A DNA stretch of 64,000 nt from Variovorax sp. OAS795 (GTDB lineage Bacteria > Pseudomonadota > Gammaproteobacteria > Burkholderiales > Burkholderiaceae_C), in the NCBI RefSeq assembly GCF_040546685.1, contig NZ_JBEPOH010000001.1, positions 2,108,001 to 2,172,000 on the forward strand, written 5' to 3'. Position 1 is the first letter of the stretch. Each line of letters starts with the position of its first letter. Below the pieces are notes generated by a model. It was not told the origin of the DNA. It worked only from the letters and a program-made list of their open reading frames with translations, and did no database searches. Below are positions 47,129 to 55,062 of this stretch, piece by piece. A program made the translations under genes and the position numbers.

Positions 47129-48565
47129 GTGCAAAACCACGACAACCTGATCAACGGCGAATGGCGCGCCGGCGCCAGCTACAGCCCCAACGTCAACCCC
47201 AGCAACCTTGGCGACGTGCTGGGCCACTACGCCCAGGGCAGCGCCGCCGACGTCCAAGCCGCCGTGGCCGCCGCCACTGCCGCCTTCCCCGCCTGGGCCA
47301 CCGGCAGCATCCAGGCGCGCTCCGACGCCCTGGACAAGATCGGCACCGAGATCCTCGCGCGCAAGGAAGAACTGGGCACCCTGCTTGCGCGCGAAGAAGG
47401 CAAGACGCGCGCCGAAGGCATCGGCGAAGCCACCCGCGCCGGCCAGATCTTCAAGTTCTTCGCCGGCGAGTGCCTGCGCCTGTCGGGCGAACTGCTGCCC
47501 TCGGTGCGCCCCCACATCGGCGTGGAGATCACCCGCGAGCCCGTGGGCGTGGTGGGCCTCATCACCCCGTGGAACTTCCCCATCGCCATTCCGGCCTGGA
47601 AGATCGCCCCGGCCCTGGCCTTCGGCAACTGCGTGGTCCTGAAGCCCGCGGACCTCGTGCCCGGCTGCGCCTGGGCCTTGTCCGAGATCATCCACCGCTC
47701 GGGCATCCCCGCGGGCGTGTTCAACCTGGTGATGGGCCGCGGCAGCGTCATCGGCAACGCCCTGGTCGAGCATCCTGGCATCCACGCCATCAGCTTCACG
47801 GGTTCCGTGGGCGTGGGGCGCAACATCGCCGTGCAGTGCGTCACCAACCACAAGAAGGTGCAGCTGGAGATGGGCGGCAAGAACCCGCAGGTGATCCTGG
47901 ACGACGCCGACCTGGCCCAGGCGGTGGAGCTGAGCGTGCAAAGCGCCTTCTACTCCACCGGCCAGCGCTGCACGGCGTCCAGCCGGCTGATCGTGACCGA
48001 GGGCATCTATCCGAAGTTCATCGAGGCGATGAAGACGCGCATGGCCAGGATCAAGGTGGGCGATGCGCTGGCGCAGGGCACGGACATCGGGCCGGTGTCG
48101 TCCAGGTCGCAGCTGGACCAGGACCTGGAGTACGTGGCCATCGGCCGGGGCGAAGGGGCCACGCTGGCCGCGGGCGGCGAGCTGCTGAAGCTGGAGACGG
48201 ACGGCTACTACATGTCGCCGGCGCTTTTCAGCGAATCGGCCGCGGCGATGCGCATCAACAAGGAGGAGATCTTCGGGCCGGTGGCGAGCGTGATCCGGGT
48301 GAAGGACTATGAAGAAGCGCTGGCCACGGCCAACGACACGGAGTTCGGCCTGTCGGCAGGGATCGCGACCACGAGCCTGAAGCATGCGACGCACTTCAAG
48401 CGCCACAGCCAGGCGGGCATGGTGATGGTGAACCTGCCCACGGCGGGGGTGGACTATCACGTGCCGTTCGGCGGGCGCAAGGGTTCGAGCTACGGGCCGC
48501 GGGAGCAGGGCAAGTATGCGCAGGAGTTCTTCACCACGGTGAAGACGGCTTATACGCTGGCTTGA
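47129..48565 (+). CDS. Aldehyde dehydrogenase, probable 2-oxoglutarate semialdehyde dehydrogenase
   Basis: A 478-residue ALDH starting at the GTG at 47129 (MQNHDNLINGEWRAGASYSPNVNPSN) after AAGGA. TPWNFPIAIPAWKIAPALAFGN, the general base Glu in LEMGGKNPQVI and the nucleophile Cys in FYSTGQRCTASSRLIV are in place, with EEIFGPVASVIRV and AGVDYHVPFGGRKGSSYGPREQG at the C-terminus. In this context the substrate is 2-oxoglutarate semialdehyde from KdgD, giving 2-oxoglutarate, the final step. The terminator-like hairpin upstream and the terminator downstream make it partly separable from gudD. Confidence 0.93.
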   Translation: MQNHDNLINGEWRAGASYSPNVNPSNLGDVLGHYAQGSAADVQAAVAAATAAFPAWATGSIQARSDALDKIGTEILARKEELGTLLAREEGKTRAEGIGEATRAGQIFKFFAGECLRLSGELLPSVRPHIGVEITREPVGVVGLITPWNFPIAIPAWKIAPALAFGNCVVLKPADLVPGCAWALSEIIHRSGIPAGVFNLVMGRGSVIGNALVEHPGIHAISFTGSVGVGRNIAVQCVTNHKKVQLEMGGKNPQVILDDADLAQAVELSVQSAFYSTGQRCTASSRLIVTEGIYPKFIEAMKTRMARIKVGDALAQGTDIGPVSSRSQLDQDLEYVAIGRGEGATLAAGGELLKLETDGYYMSPALFSESAAAMRINKEEIFGPVASVIRVKDYEEALATANDTEFGLSAGIATTSLKHATHFKRHSQAGMVMVNLPTAGVDYHVPFGGRKGSSYGPREQGKYAQEFFTTVKTAYTLA

Positions 48566-48574
48566 TGTTCTGCT

Positions 48575-48597
48575 GGCCGGGCGCGCCGCGCCCGGCC
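48575..48597. terminator. Bidirectional terminator hairpin between the ALDH and MFS genes
   Basis: Perfect 11-base arms GGCCGGGCGCG and CGCGCCCGGCC around a single central C, lying exactly between the convergent stops at 48565 and 48605. TTCGTTT follows on the plus strand. It probably terminates both transcripts. Confidence 0.75.
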
Positions 48598-48604
48598 GTT
48601 CGTT

Positions 48605-49840
48605 TCAGCGAACCCTGCGCGCCAGCGAGCGCCGCAGCCCCAGTGCGAGCAGCACGCCGCACACGCCCGCCACCGCAACGATGGCGGCCGCCGCGGGCCA
48701 GCCCGCCGCGTCCACCGCGCCCCCGACCACCACCGGGCCGATCATCTGGCCCAGGTTGCTCCCCAGCATGAGCAGCCCCATCGACATCGGTGCCAGCCGC
48801 TCGCTCGGCGCCACGAGGGCGGAGGTGCCGATCAGCGTCGCCGGCAGCAGGCCGCCCGCGCCCGAAAACGCCAGGCACAGCGCAAAGGCCGGCACCGCAC
48901 CCAGCACCGGCAGGAAGATGCCGAGCGCCGCGAGGCCCATCAAGGCGCTTGCGGACGCCGCCAGCAGCCAGCGCGGCGCGCCGCGCCCGAGCAGCACGCC
49001 GGCCACCAGATTGCCCGCCACGTTGACGCAGCAGGCCACCGCACTCAGCGATCCGGCCATCGCCGTCCCCACGCCCATGCGCTCGATCAGCAGCACCGGC
49101 AGGAAGCTGAAGAGCGCGAAGAACTGCAGGCTGTAGACCACGAACGACGCCGAGATCAGCGCCGGCGCACCGGCTTTCAGCGTGGCGGCTGCGTCGCGCG
49201 CCATGCCGCGCCACGACACGAGCGCCTCGCGGCCGAGCGGGCCGCGCGGAACGCCCATTGCCAACAGCATCGCGAGCACTGCGGAAAGCGCGGCATTGCC
49301 GAGCCAGAAGCCTCGCCACTCTTCGAGCAGCGAGCCGCTGAACAGCGCCATCGCAATCCCCGCGGGCATGAAGCAGCTCCAGATCGCGAAGGCCAGGTCC
49401 TTGCCGCCCGGCGCAACCATGCGCCGCAGCACCGAGGGACCGGCAATGGTGATCAGCACGAAACCCAGGCCTTCGACGATGCGGCTGGCCAGCAGCACCG
49501 CAACGCCGTTCGCGATGGCGCCGGCCGCACTGCCCATGGCTATGGCCAACAGGCCGGCCACCAACAGGCGCCTGTCGCCGGCACGCGCGACCCATGCGCC
49601 GACAGGCACGGCGCCAATCACGCCCAGCAGCGAGAACATCGCCATCAGCCATCCGACCATCGAGAGATCGAGGCCGAAGTCCGCGCGCAACTGCGGCACC
49701 GCGATGGCGACCTTGCCGACCTGAAGGGAAGCGGCCACGCCGGCGGCAACGACCAGCGCCACGCCGCACCAGTGCGTCGAGGAAGGGGGGAGGGACGGCG
49801 CCGAGGACGGCGCGCCGGCCATTTCGAATTGCTTTTGCAT
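48605..49840 (-). CDS. MFS transporter (CynX/NimT-like)
   Basis: A 411-residue, 12-helix major facilitator protein starting at 49840 (MQKQFEMAGAPSSAPSLPP). The first-loop motif appears as GVIGAVPVGAWVARAGDRRLLVAGLLA (GxxxD/R-R-R form). LQVGKVAIAVPQLRADFGLDLSMVGWLMAMFSL and LGSNLGQMIGPVVVGGAVDAAGWPAAA are typical of the drug/nitrate/cyanate antiporter branch. The substrate is unknown. It is divergent from a LysR-type regulator with 73 bases between them, the usual arrangement for a regulated transporter. Confidence 0.9.
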   Translation of the reverse strand: MQKQFEMAGAPSSAPSLPPSSTHWCGVALVVAAGVAASLQVGKVAIAVPQLRADFGLDLSMVGWLMAMFSLLGVIGAVPVGAWVARAGDRRLLVAGLLAIAMGSAAGAIANGVAVLLASRIVEGLGFVLITIAGPSVLRRMVAPGGKDLAFAIWSCFMPAGIAMALFSGSLLEEWRGFWLGNAALSAVLAMLLAMGVPRGPLGREALVSWRGMARDAAATLKAGAPALISASFVVYSLQFFALFSFLPVLLIERMGVGTAMAGSLSAVACCVNVAGNLVAGVLLGRGAPRWLLAASASALMGLAALGIFLPVLGAVPAFALCLAFSGAGGLLPATLIGTSALVAPSERLAPMSMGLLMLGSNLGQMIGPVVVGGAVDAAGWPAAAAIVAVAGVCGVLLALGLRRSLARRVR

Positions 49841-49865
49841 GCCGCCACTTTGCGGCGGATGCCCG

Positions 49866-49904
49866 ATCGATGAAAGCGAATAATATCGACCGACCCAATC
49901 GATT
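49866..49904. promoter_or_regulatory. Three ATCGA repeats between the MFS and LysR genes
   Basis: ATCGAT at 49866, ATCGAC at 49885 and the palindrome AATCGATT at 49897-49904 occupy the 73-base divergent region. Spaced half-sites of this kind are common for LysR-type regulators that control a divergent neighbour. The match is suggestive only, because LysR sites are degenerate. Confidence 0.45.
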
Positions 49905-49913
49905 GAAGTGATC

Positions 49914-50939
49914 ATGCTGGACATCCTCACACTGAGCCAGATGCAGATGTTCGTCGCGGTGGCGGACGCCGGGAGCTTTCGCGCCGGCGCCGCCCGGCTG
50001 CACCGCGTGCAATCGGCCGTGAGCCATGCCATCGCGAACCTGGAAGAGCAGCTGCAGGTGCGGCTTTTCGACCGCTCGGGCCACAAGCCGGTGCTCACGC
50101 CCACGGGCAAGGCGCTGCTGGGCGACGTGAGGGTCATCCTGTCGAAGGTCGAGGCCTTGCGCTCGCGTGCGCACGGGCTGGAGCAGGGCATCGAACTCGG
50201 GCTGGCACTGGCGGTGGACACGCTCTTTCCGCCGGCCATGGTGGCCAATGCCCTGCGCGGGATGCATGCGGTGTATCCGGACATCGCGATACGCATCGAA
50301 TACAGCTCGATGGGCGGCACCATCGATGCGCTGACCTCGGGGCGATGCGATCTCGCGGTTGCGGCCTTCGGCCATGCCGATGAAAAGATCAGCCGCGAAT
50401 TCCTGATGCAGCTTCATACGGTGGCCGTCGCCGCGCCGTCGCATGCGCTCTCGGCGCATGCAGGGCGGCAAGGCGGCGCGGGCCTGGATGCCGCCCTGGC
50501 GGAGCAGGTGCAGATCGTGGTGGAAGACCCGAGCATGCTGAGCCAGGGCTACGACATCGACGTGCTCTCGCCCGCGACCTGGCGCGTGACCGACATGTAC
50601 ATCAAGCTCGAACTGCTGCGCACCGGCCTCGGATGGGGAAAGATGCCGGCATGGCTGGTGGCCGGCGACCTGGCCGCCGGCACGCTGGTGCGGCTGCCGG
50701 TGAGCCGCATCGGACCCGGCGGCGGAACGGAACAGCCGTCGTACTTCTGCCACCGCGCCGACCAGGCGCTCGGCGCCGGCGCCACGCTGCTGCGCGACTG
50801 CCTCATTGCGGAAGTGCAGACGGCGGCGCTGTCCGGCGGCGGCGCAACAGCATCTCGAGCAGTTCGAAGATCCCCTCGCTCAACAGCGCCAGCGCCGCGG
50901 CCGGCAGCGCGCCCGCCAGCAGCAGCTCGCGGTCGTTGA
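49914..50939 (+). CDS. LysR-family transcriptional regulator
   Basis: From the ATG at 49914 (MLDILTLSQMQMFVAVADAGSF) the protein has 341 residues; a GTG two codons earlier is also possible. The N-terminal helix-turn-helix reads RAGAARLHRVQSAVSHAIANLEEQLQVRLFDR, followed by the linker helix and a periplasmic-binding-like effector domain (AVDTLFPPAMVANALRGMHAVYPDI). The last 30-odd residues (from about GGATASRAVRRSPRS) are a low-complexity basic tail encoded antisense to the end of the convergent ABC gene. LysR proteins usually end before this, so a lost stop codon or small frameshift is possible. Probable target: the divergent MFS gene. Confidence 0.88.
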   Translation: MLDILTLSQMQMFVAVADAGSFRAGAARLHRVQSAVSHAIANLEEQLQVRLFDRSGHKPVLTPTGKALLGDVRVILSKVEALRSRAHGLEQGIELGLALAVDTLFPPAMVANALRGMHAVYPDIAIRIEYSSMGGTIDALTSGRCDLAVAAFGHADEKISREFLMQLHTVAVAAPSHALSAHAGRQGGAGLDAALAEQVQIVVEDPSMLSQGYDIDVLSPATWRVTDMYIKLELLRTGLGWGKMPAWLVAGDLAAGTLVRLPVSRIGPGGGTEQPSYFCHRADQALGAGATLLRDCLIAEVQTAALSGGGATASRAVRRSPRSTAPAPRPAARPPAAARGR

Positions 50940-52350
50940 GCGCCAGCCCCGTCACGATGCGCTCGCCGAAGCCTCCGGCCCCGATGAAGGCCGCGATGGT
51001 CGCGGTGCCGATGGCAATGGCCGTGGCGGTCCGCACTCCCGCCAGCAGCGTGGGGAGCGCCAGCGGCAGCAGCACCAGCCGAAGGCTTTGCGGCGGCGTC
51101 ATGCCCAGGGCAGTGCCGGCCATGCGCAGCCCGTTCGGCACTTCGGCCAGGCCGGTCACCGTGTTGCGCATGATCGGCAGCAGCGAATAGAGCGTGAGCG
51201 CAATCAGCGCGGGCAGCGCACCGATCGCGCCGAGCAGCGAGATCAGCACCGCCAGCAATGCGAGCGACGGCACGGTCTGCAGGATGCTGGCGATGCCGAG
51301 CACCAGCGCGCGCAGCCGCACGTGCGCAAACACGAGGATCGCGAGCGGCACGCCGAGCAGGATCGCAATGCCCACCGACACCACCACCAGCAGCAGATGC
51401 TGCCGTGCGAGCTGCCAGAGATCGGGGCCGAACAGCTTGGCTGCGAACCCCCGCCTCGGTTCCCGGGGCTGCGCCTTGCCACCCGCGTTGGCCAGGAAGT
51501 CGCGCGCAATCGCGTCGAAGGGCACGCTTTGCAACTCGGCGCGCGCATTCATCGCGATCATCGCTTTTTCGTCGATGCGGCCTTCGAGCGCCTGCAGCGC
51601 GGCCCATGCCTTCGGCAGCCGCGCCGGCAGGTCGAGCCGGTAAAGCACCACGGCGTCATAACGGGGAAAGTACTTCCTGTCGTCTTCCAGCACGCGCAGG
51701 CCGAGGTGGTCGATCTTGGCATCGGTGGTGTAGATGTCGATCGCATCGATCTGCTTCGCGGCCATGGCTTCATAGGCCAGGCCGTGGTCGAGGCCGGTCG
51801 GCGCCTGCGTGAAGCCGTAGCGCGCGGCCAGGCCCTTCCAGCCGTCGGCGCGGCCGATGAACTCGTTCGAGAGGCCGAGCTTGAGTTCGGGGTGCCTGGC
51901 CAGGTCGCTGAGCGTGCGCAGGCCGAGGCGTTCGGCATCCGCCGCCCGCACCGCCAGCGCATAGCCGTCATTGAAGCCGAGCGGAATGGCCACCCCCAGG
52001 CCCAGCGGCGCCAGCGCCGCATTCATCGCCTCGCGCGTCTCCGCCGGCGAACCCTTGAGGATCTCGAGGGCGATGGTGCCGGTGTATTCGGCATAAAGGT
52101 CGATCGCACCCGAGCGCAGCGCTTCGTAGACGATGGCGGTGTTGCCCAGCCCCTGCCGCAGCACGGGCGGCGACGGGGTGTGCGGCGCTGCCGTCTGCGC
52201 CAGCAGCTCGGCCAGGATGTACGACTCGGTGAAGCGCTTGGACCCGACGCGCAGCGTGCCCTCGCCGGGTTGCGCCGATGCCGCGGCGCCGAGCCAGGCC
52301 AGGGTGAGCAGCAGCAGGGCGCTGCGAAGGATGCGATGGGGCAGGTGCAT
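50803..52350 (-). CDS. Osmoprotectant/betaine ABC transporter, fused substrate-binding and permease protein
   Basis: A 515-residue fusion. I use the ATG at 52350 (MHLPHRILRSALLLLTLAWLGAAASAQ), which gives a good signal peptide; ATGs at 52371 and 52395 are alternatives. Residues about 28-300 form an OpuAC/ProX-like binding domain: LRVGSKRFTESYILAELLAQ, NTAIVYEALRSGAIDLYAEYTGT. The rest is a permease with about five or six helices (HLLLVVVSVGIAILLGVPLAILV, ILQTVPSLALLAVLISLLGAIGALPALIALTLYSLLPIMRNT). No ATP-binding gene is adjacent, so the ATPase must come from elsewhere. Its 3' end overlaps the LysR gene by 137 bases. Confidence 0.9.
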   Translation of the reverse strand: MHLPHRILRSALLLLTLAWLGAAASAQPGEGTLRVGSKRFTESYILAELLAQTAAPHTPSPPVLRQGLGNTAIVYEALRSGAIDLYAEYTGTIALEILKGSPAETREAMNAALAPLGLGVAIPLGFNDGYALAVRAADAERLGLRTLSDLARHPELKLGLSNEFIGRADGWKGLAARYGFTQAPTGLDHGLAYEAMAAKQIDAIDIYTTDAKIDHLGLRVLEDDRKYFPRYDAVVLYRLDLPARLPKAWAALQALEGRIDEKAMIAMNARAELQSVPFDAIARDFLANAGGKAQPREPRRGFAAKLFGPDLWQLARQHLLLVVVSVGIAILLGVPLAILVFAHVRLRALVLGIASILQTVPSLALLAVLISLLGAIGALPALIALTLYSLLPIMRNTVTGLAEVPNGLRMAGTALGMTPPQSLRLVLLPLALPTLLAGVRTATAIAIGTATIAAFIGAGGFGERIVTGLALNDRELLLAGALPAAALALLSEGIFELLEMLLRRRRTAPPSALPQ

Positions 52351-52461
52351 CGGGGGCCAGTGTATAGACATCGCCCCCGTGGGCGCACCCGCCAATCTCC
52401 TACAACCCCTGGTGCGGGCTACCGATGCTTCGTGGATGAGATCTCACCCATCATTGCCGCC

Positions 52462-53514
52462 ATGAAGAAGAAACCCGAGCGCCAGCCAGACCCCGACGTG
52501 CACGGCCTGCGCGAACTTCCGGGCCTCAGGGTGGAGGGCTACAGCCTGCAGCTGCGCGACAAGGACGGCTTTGTCGGCGACCAGGCCAGCCAGACGGCGT
52601 TCAGGGAATTGCTCGAACGCTGGCGCAAGCGCCGCCGCAAGACCGGCACCGATCCGCTGGGCAAGCAACATTCGCGCGACCTCAGCAAGAAGCAGCTGGA
52701 CCGCGTGCTGCGCGAGCCCTCGGACGCGGGCGACCTGATGCACGGCGCCATCGAGGAATTCGCCGAGGAACTGGCCTTCGTGATCCAGCGTTTCACGCGG
52801 CAGCCCTCATGGAAGAAGGTGGAGCGCATCGTGGTGGGCGGCGGTTTCATCGAAAGCGACGTGGGCGAGCGCGCCATCCTTCAGACCGCGGCCATCCTCG
52901 AGGACATGGGCGTGCACGTGCAGCTCGGCCGGCTCTCGCACGACGTCGACGACGGCGGCCTGATCGGCTGGGTCCACCTCACGCCGAAGGACATGCTGAA
53001 AAAGCACGACGCCATCCTGGCCGTGGACATCGGCGGCACCAACGTGCGTTGCGGCATCGTCAAGACTCGCCGGCGCAAGGCGTCGGACCTGTCGCTGGCC
53101 AGGGTGGTGCGGCGCGAGAAATGGCGCCATGCGGACGACGGCCCGAACCGCACCGACATGGTCGAGCGGATCGCGCTGATGCTGGAGGACATGGTCCGCT
53201 ATTGCGAGCGCAAGGACATCAGCCTGGCGCCCTTCATCGGCATTGCATGCCCGGGCCTGATCCGCAAGGACGGTTCGATCGAGCGCGGCACGCAGAACCT
53301 GCCGGGTGACTGGCAGAGCCGCGCGTTCCACCTGCCCAGCGCGCTGTGGCAGCGCATGCCGATGATCGGCTCCGGCCCGACGCTGATCCTCATGCACAAC
53401 GACGCGGTGGTGCAGGGCCTGAGCGAGCTGCCGTTCATGCGCGATGTTTCGCACTGGGGCGTGCTGACCATCGGCACCGGCCTTGGCAACGCGAGCTTCA
53501 CCAACACCTTCTAG
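52462..53514 (+). CDS. ROK-family protein, probable sugar kinase
   Basis: A 350-residue protein starting at 52462 (MKKKPERQPDPDVHGLRELPG). The first 180 residues are unusual: a basic segment (LERWRKRRRKTGTDPLGKQHSRDLSKKQ), then FVIQRFTRQPSWKKVERIVVGGGFIESDVGERAI. The ROK/ASKHA core follows: ILAVDIGGTNVRCGIVKTRRRK (phosphate-1 motif), IGIACPGLIRKDGSIERGTQNLPGDW and a final TIGTGLGNASFTN. The order of motifs is unlike standard glucokinase, with GGGFIESDVG preceding the ATP site; this may be a permuted or extended ROK variant. Substrate unknown. The antisense strand of its second half is read through by the outer-membrane factor frame. Confidence 0.82.
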   Translation: MKKKPERQPDPDVHGLRELPGLRVEGYSLQLRDKDGFVGDQASQTAFRELLERWRKRRRKTGTDPLGKQHSRDLSKKQLDRVLREPSDAGDLMHGAIEEFAEELAFVIQRFTRQPSWKKVERIVVGGGFIESDVGERAILQTAAILEDMGVHVQLGRLSHDVDDGGLIGWVHLTPKDMLKKHDAILAVDIGGTNVRCGIVKTRRRKASDLSLARVVRREKWRHADDGPNRTDMVERIALMLEDMVRYCERKDISLAPFIGIACPGLIRKDGSIERGTQNLPGDWQSRAFHLPSALWQRMPMIGSGPTLILMHNDAVVQGLSELPFMRDVSHWGVLTIGTGLGNASFTNTF

Positions 53515-55047
53515 CCCCGGTGCCGCGGCGGCCCCGGACGGCGCGGCACCGCCGAGCGCCTTGTAGATTGCCACCAGGCCGACCGCCATGCGGCTCGCGC
53601 TCTGCACCTGGTCGCGCCGCGCCTGCAGCAGCGTGCGGCGGGCGTCGAGCTCGACGCCGAAATCCGTCAGCCCGTTCGCATAGCGCGCATGCGCCAGCGT
53701 GAGCGCGTCGCGGCTGTTGCGCTCGCGCTCGACCAGCTCCGCATGGCGCTGGCGCTCGGCCGTGTAGGCGCTCAGCGCCGAATCGATCTCGTGCCACGCC
53801 TTGAGCACCGCCTGCTGGAAAGCCACCGCGGCCTCCTGCTGCTGCAGCTCGCGCAGGGTCACGGTGCTGCGGCGACGTCCGTGGTCGAAGATCGGCAGGC
53901 TGATCGAAGGGCCGACGTGCCATTGGCGGCTGCCCCATTCGCCGAACCGCTCGCTGCCGGCCGATTCGAAGCCGAAGCCCGCACCGAGCGTCACGCGCGG
54001 GTAGAGGTCGGCCACGGCCACGCCGATGCGGGCGGTGGCGGCATGCAGTTGCGCCTCCGCTGCGGCAATGTCGGGGCGACGGCGCACGAGGTCCGAAGGC
54101 AGCCCGAGGGCGAGGTCGGGCAGTTGCGGCGCGGCCAGCGCCTGGCGCGTGTCGATCGTTCCGTCCGAAGGCGGCTCGGCGAGTTCGGCGTTCAGCGCGC
54201 CCGGCAACGCGCCGGCCAGCAGCGTGATCTGGTTCATGGCCTGCGCTTCCTGCTGCAACAGCATCGGAAGGCGCGCCTTGAGCTCGGCCAGCTGCGTGCG
54301 CTGGCGCGTGGGGTCGAGGTCGGCCACCAGGCCGCCGTCGGCACGGGCCTGCACCAGCTCGAGCGCTTCGGCCGCGGCCGCGACGTCGGCGCGCGCCAGC
54401 CGCAGCTCGCGCTGCGCGCCGCGCAACTCGAAGTAGCTGCGCGCCACCTCGGCCTGCACGCTCTGCTGCGCCTGCCGCAACAACGCGGCCGAGGCGCCGG
54501 AGTCCGCATCGGCGGCCTCGATGCTGCGCCGCACGCGGCCCCACAGGTCGATTTCCCATGATGCATCGAAGCCGGCCTGGTAGAGGTTGTAGGGCTCGCT
54601 CAGATTGCGGATCAGCTGGTCGCGGTTGGCCACCGACGAACCCAGCGCATCGATCATGCGTGTGGCGGCGCCGGTTTCGCTTTGCCGCTGCCGGTTGATG
54701 CCGCCGCTGGCGCCGAGCTGCGGTCCCTGCTGCGATGCCGCCGCGGTGCGCTGGACGCGGCTTTGCGCAAAGCGCAGCGCGGCGGTCTGGAGGTCATGGT
54801 TGGCCTGCAGCGATAGCGCGAGCAGGCGGTCGAGCAGCGGATCGCCGAAGGCTTTCCAGTCGCCGGACGGGGTGCCCACGGGCGCGGCATTCCGCTCGGG
54901 CCCGAGCAGTGCCGGCGAGCCGCCGTGCCCTGCAGACCAATCCGCCGGCGCCGGCGCTTGCGCAGGCCGGTGGTCCGGCCCCACGGCACAACCGGCGAGA
55001 AGGAGCATGAGCGCGGAACAGGAAACGAGGAGGCGTGAGGCAGGCAT
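52807..55047 (-). CDS. NodT/OprM-family outer-membrane efflux lipoprotein with anomalous 3' read-through
   Basis: The start at 55047 gives MPASRLLVSCSALMLLLAGC, a lipoprotein signal with mature Cys20. Typical OMF features follow (AFGDPLLDRLLALSLQANHDLQTA, DLVRRRPDIAAAEAQLHAATARIGVAVADLYPRV). Recognisable sequence ends at about residue 510 (VGLVAIYKALGGAA). The open frame then continues for some 235 residues antisense to the ROK gene, making 746 residues, far longer than any normal family member. A TAG exists at 53513-53511 in the next frame, so a one-base insertion or two-base deletion near 53515-53570 would explain the read-through. It is the last gene of the YbhGFSR-like exporter set, 15 bases after the second permease gene. 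Confidence 0.8.
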   Translation of the reverse strand: MPASRLLVSCSALMLLLAGCAVGPDHRPAQAPAPADWSAGHGGSPALLGPERNAAPVGTPSGDWKAFGDPLLDRLLALSLQANHDLQTAALRFAQSRVQRTAAASQQGPQLGASGGINRQRQSETGAATRMIDALGSSVANRDQLIRNLSEPYNLYQAGFDASWEIDLWGRVRRSIEAADADSGASAALLRQAQQSVQAEVARSYFELRGAQRELRLARADVAAAAEALELVQARADGGLVADLDPTRQRTQLAELKARLPMLLQQEAQAMNQITLLAGALPGALNAELAEPPSDGTIDTRQALAAPQLPDLALGLPSDLVRRRPDIAAAEAQLHAATARIGVAVADLYPRVTLGAGFGFESAGSERFGEWGSRQWHVGPSISLPIFDHGRRRSTVTLRELQQQEAAVAFQQAVLKAWHEIDSALSAYTAERQRHAELVERERNSRDALTLAHARYANGLTDFGVELDARRTLLQARRDQVQSASRMAVGLVAIYKALGGAAPSGAAAAPGLEGVGEARVAKAGADGQHAPVRNIAHERQLAQALHHRVVVHEDQRRAGADHRHALPQRAGQVERAALPVTRQVLRAALDRTVLADQARACNADEGRQADVLALAIADHVLQHQRDPLDHVGAVRAVVRMAPFLAPHHPGQRQVRRLAPASLDDAATHVGAADVHGQDGVVLFQHVLRREVDPADQAAVVDVVREPAELHVHAHVLEDGRGLKDGALAHVAFDETAAHHDALHLLP

Positions 55048-55062
55048 GGGAAGCTCCGGGGT

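Noticed and set aside
50806-52461. The long plus-strand extension in front of the ROK gene.
   Set aside because: The first roughly 550 codons are antisense to the ABC fusion gene and have no protein character. The real ROK start is at 52462.
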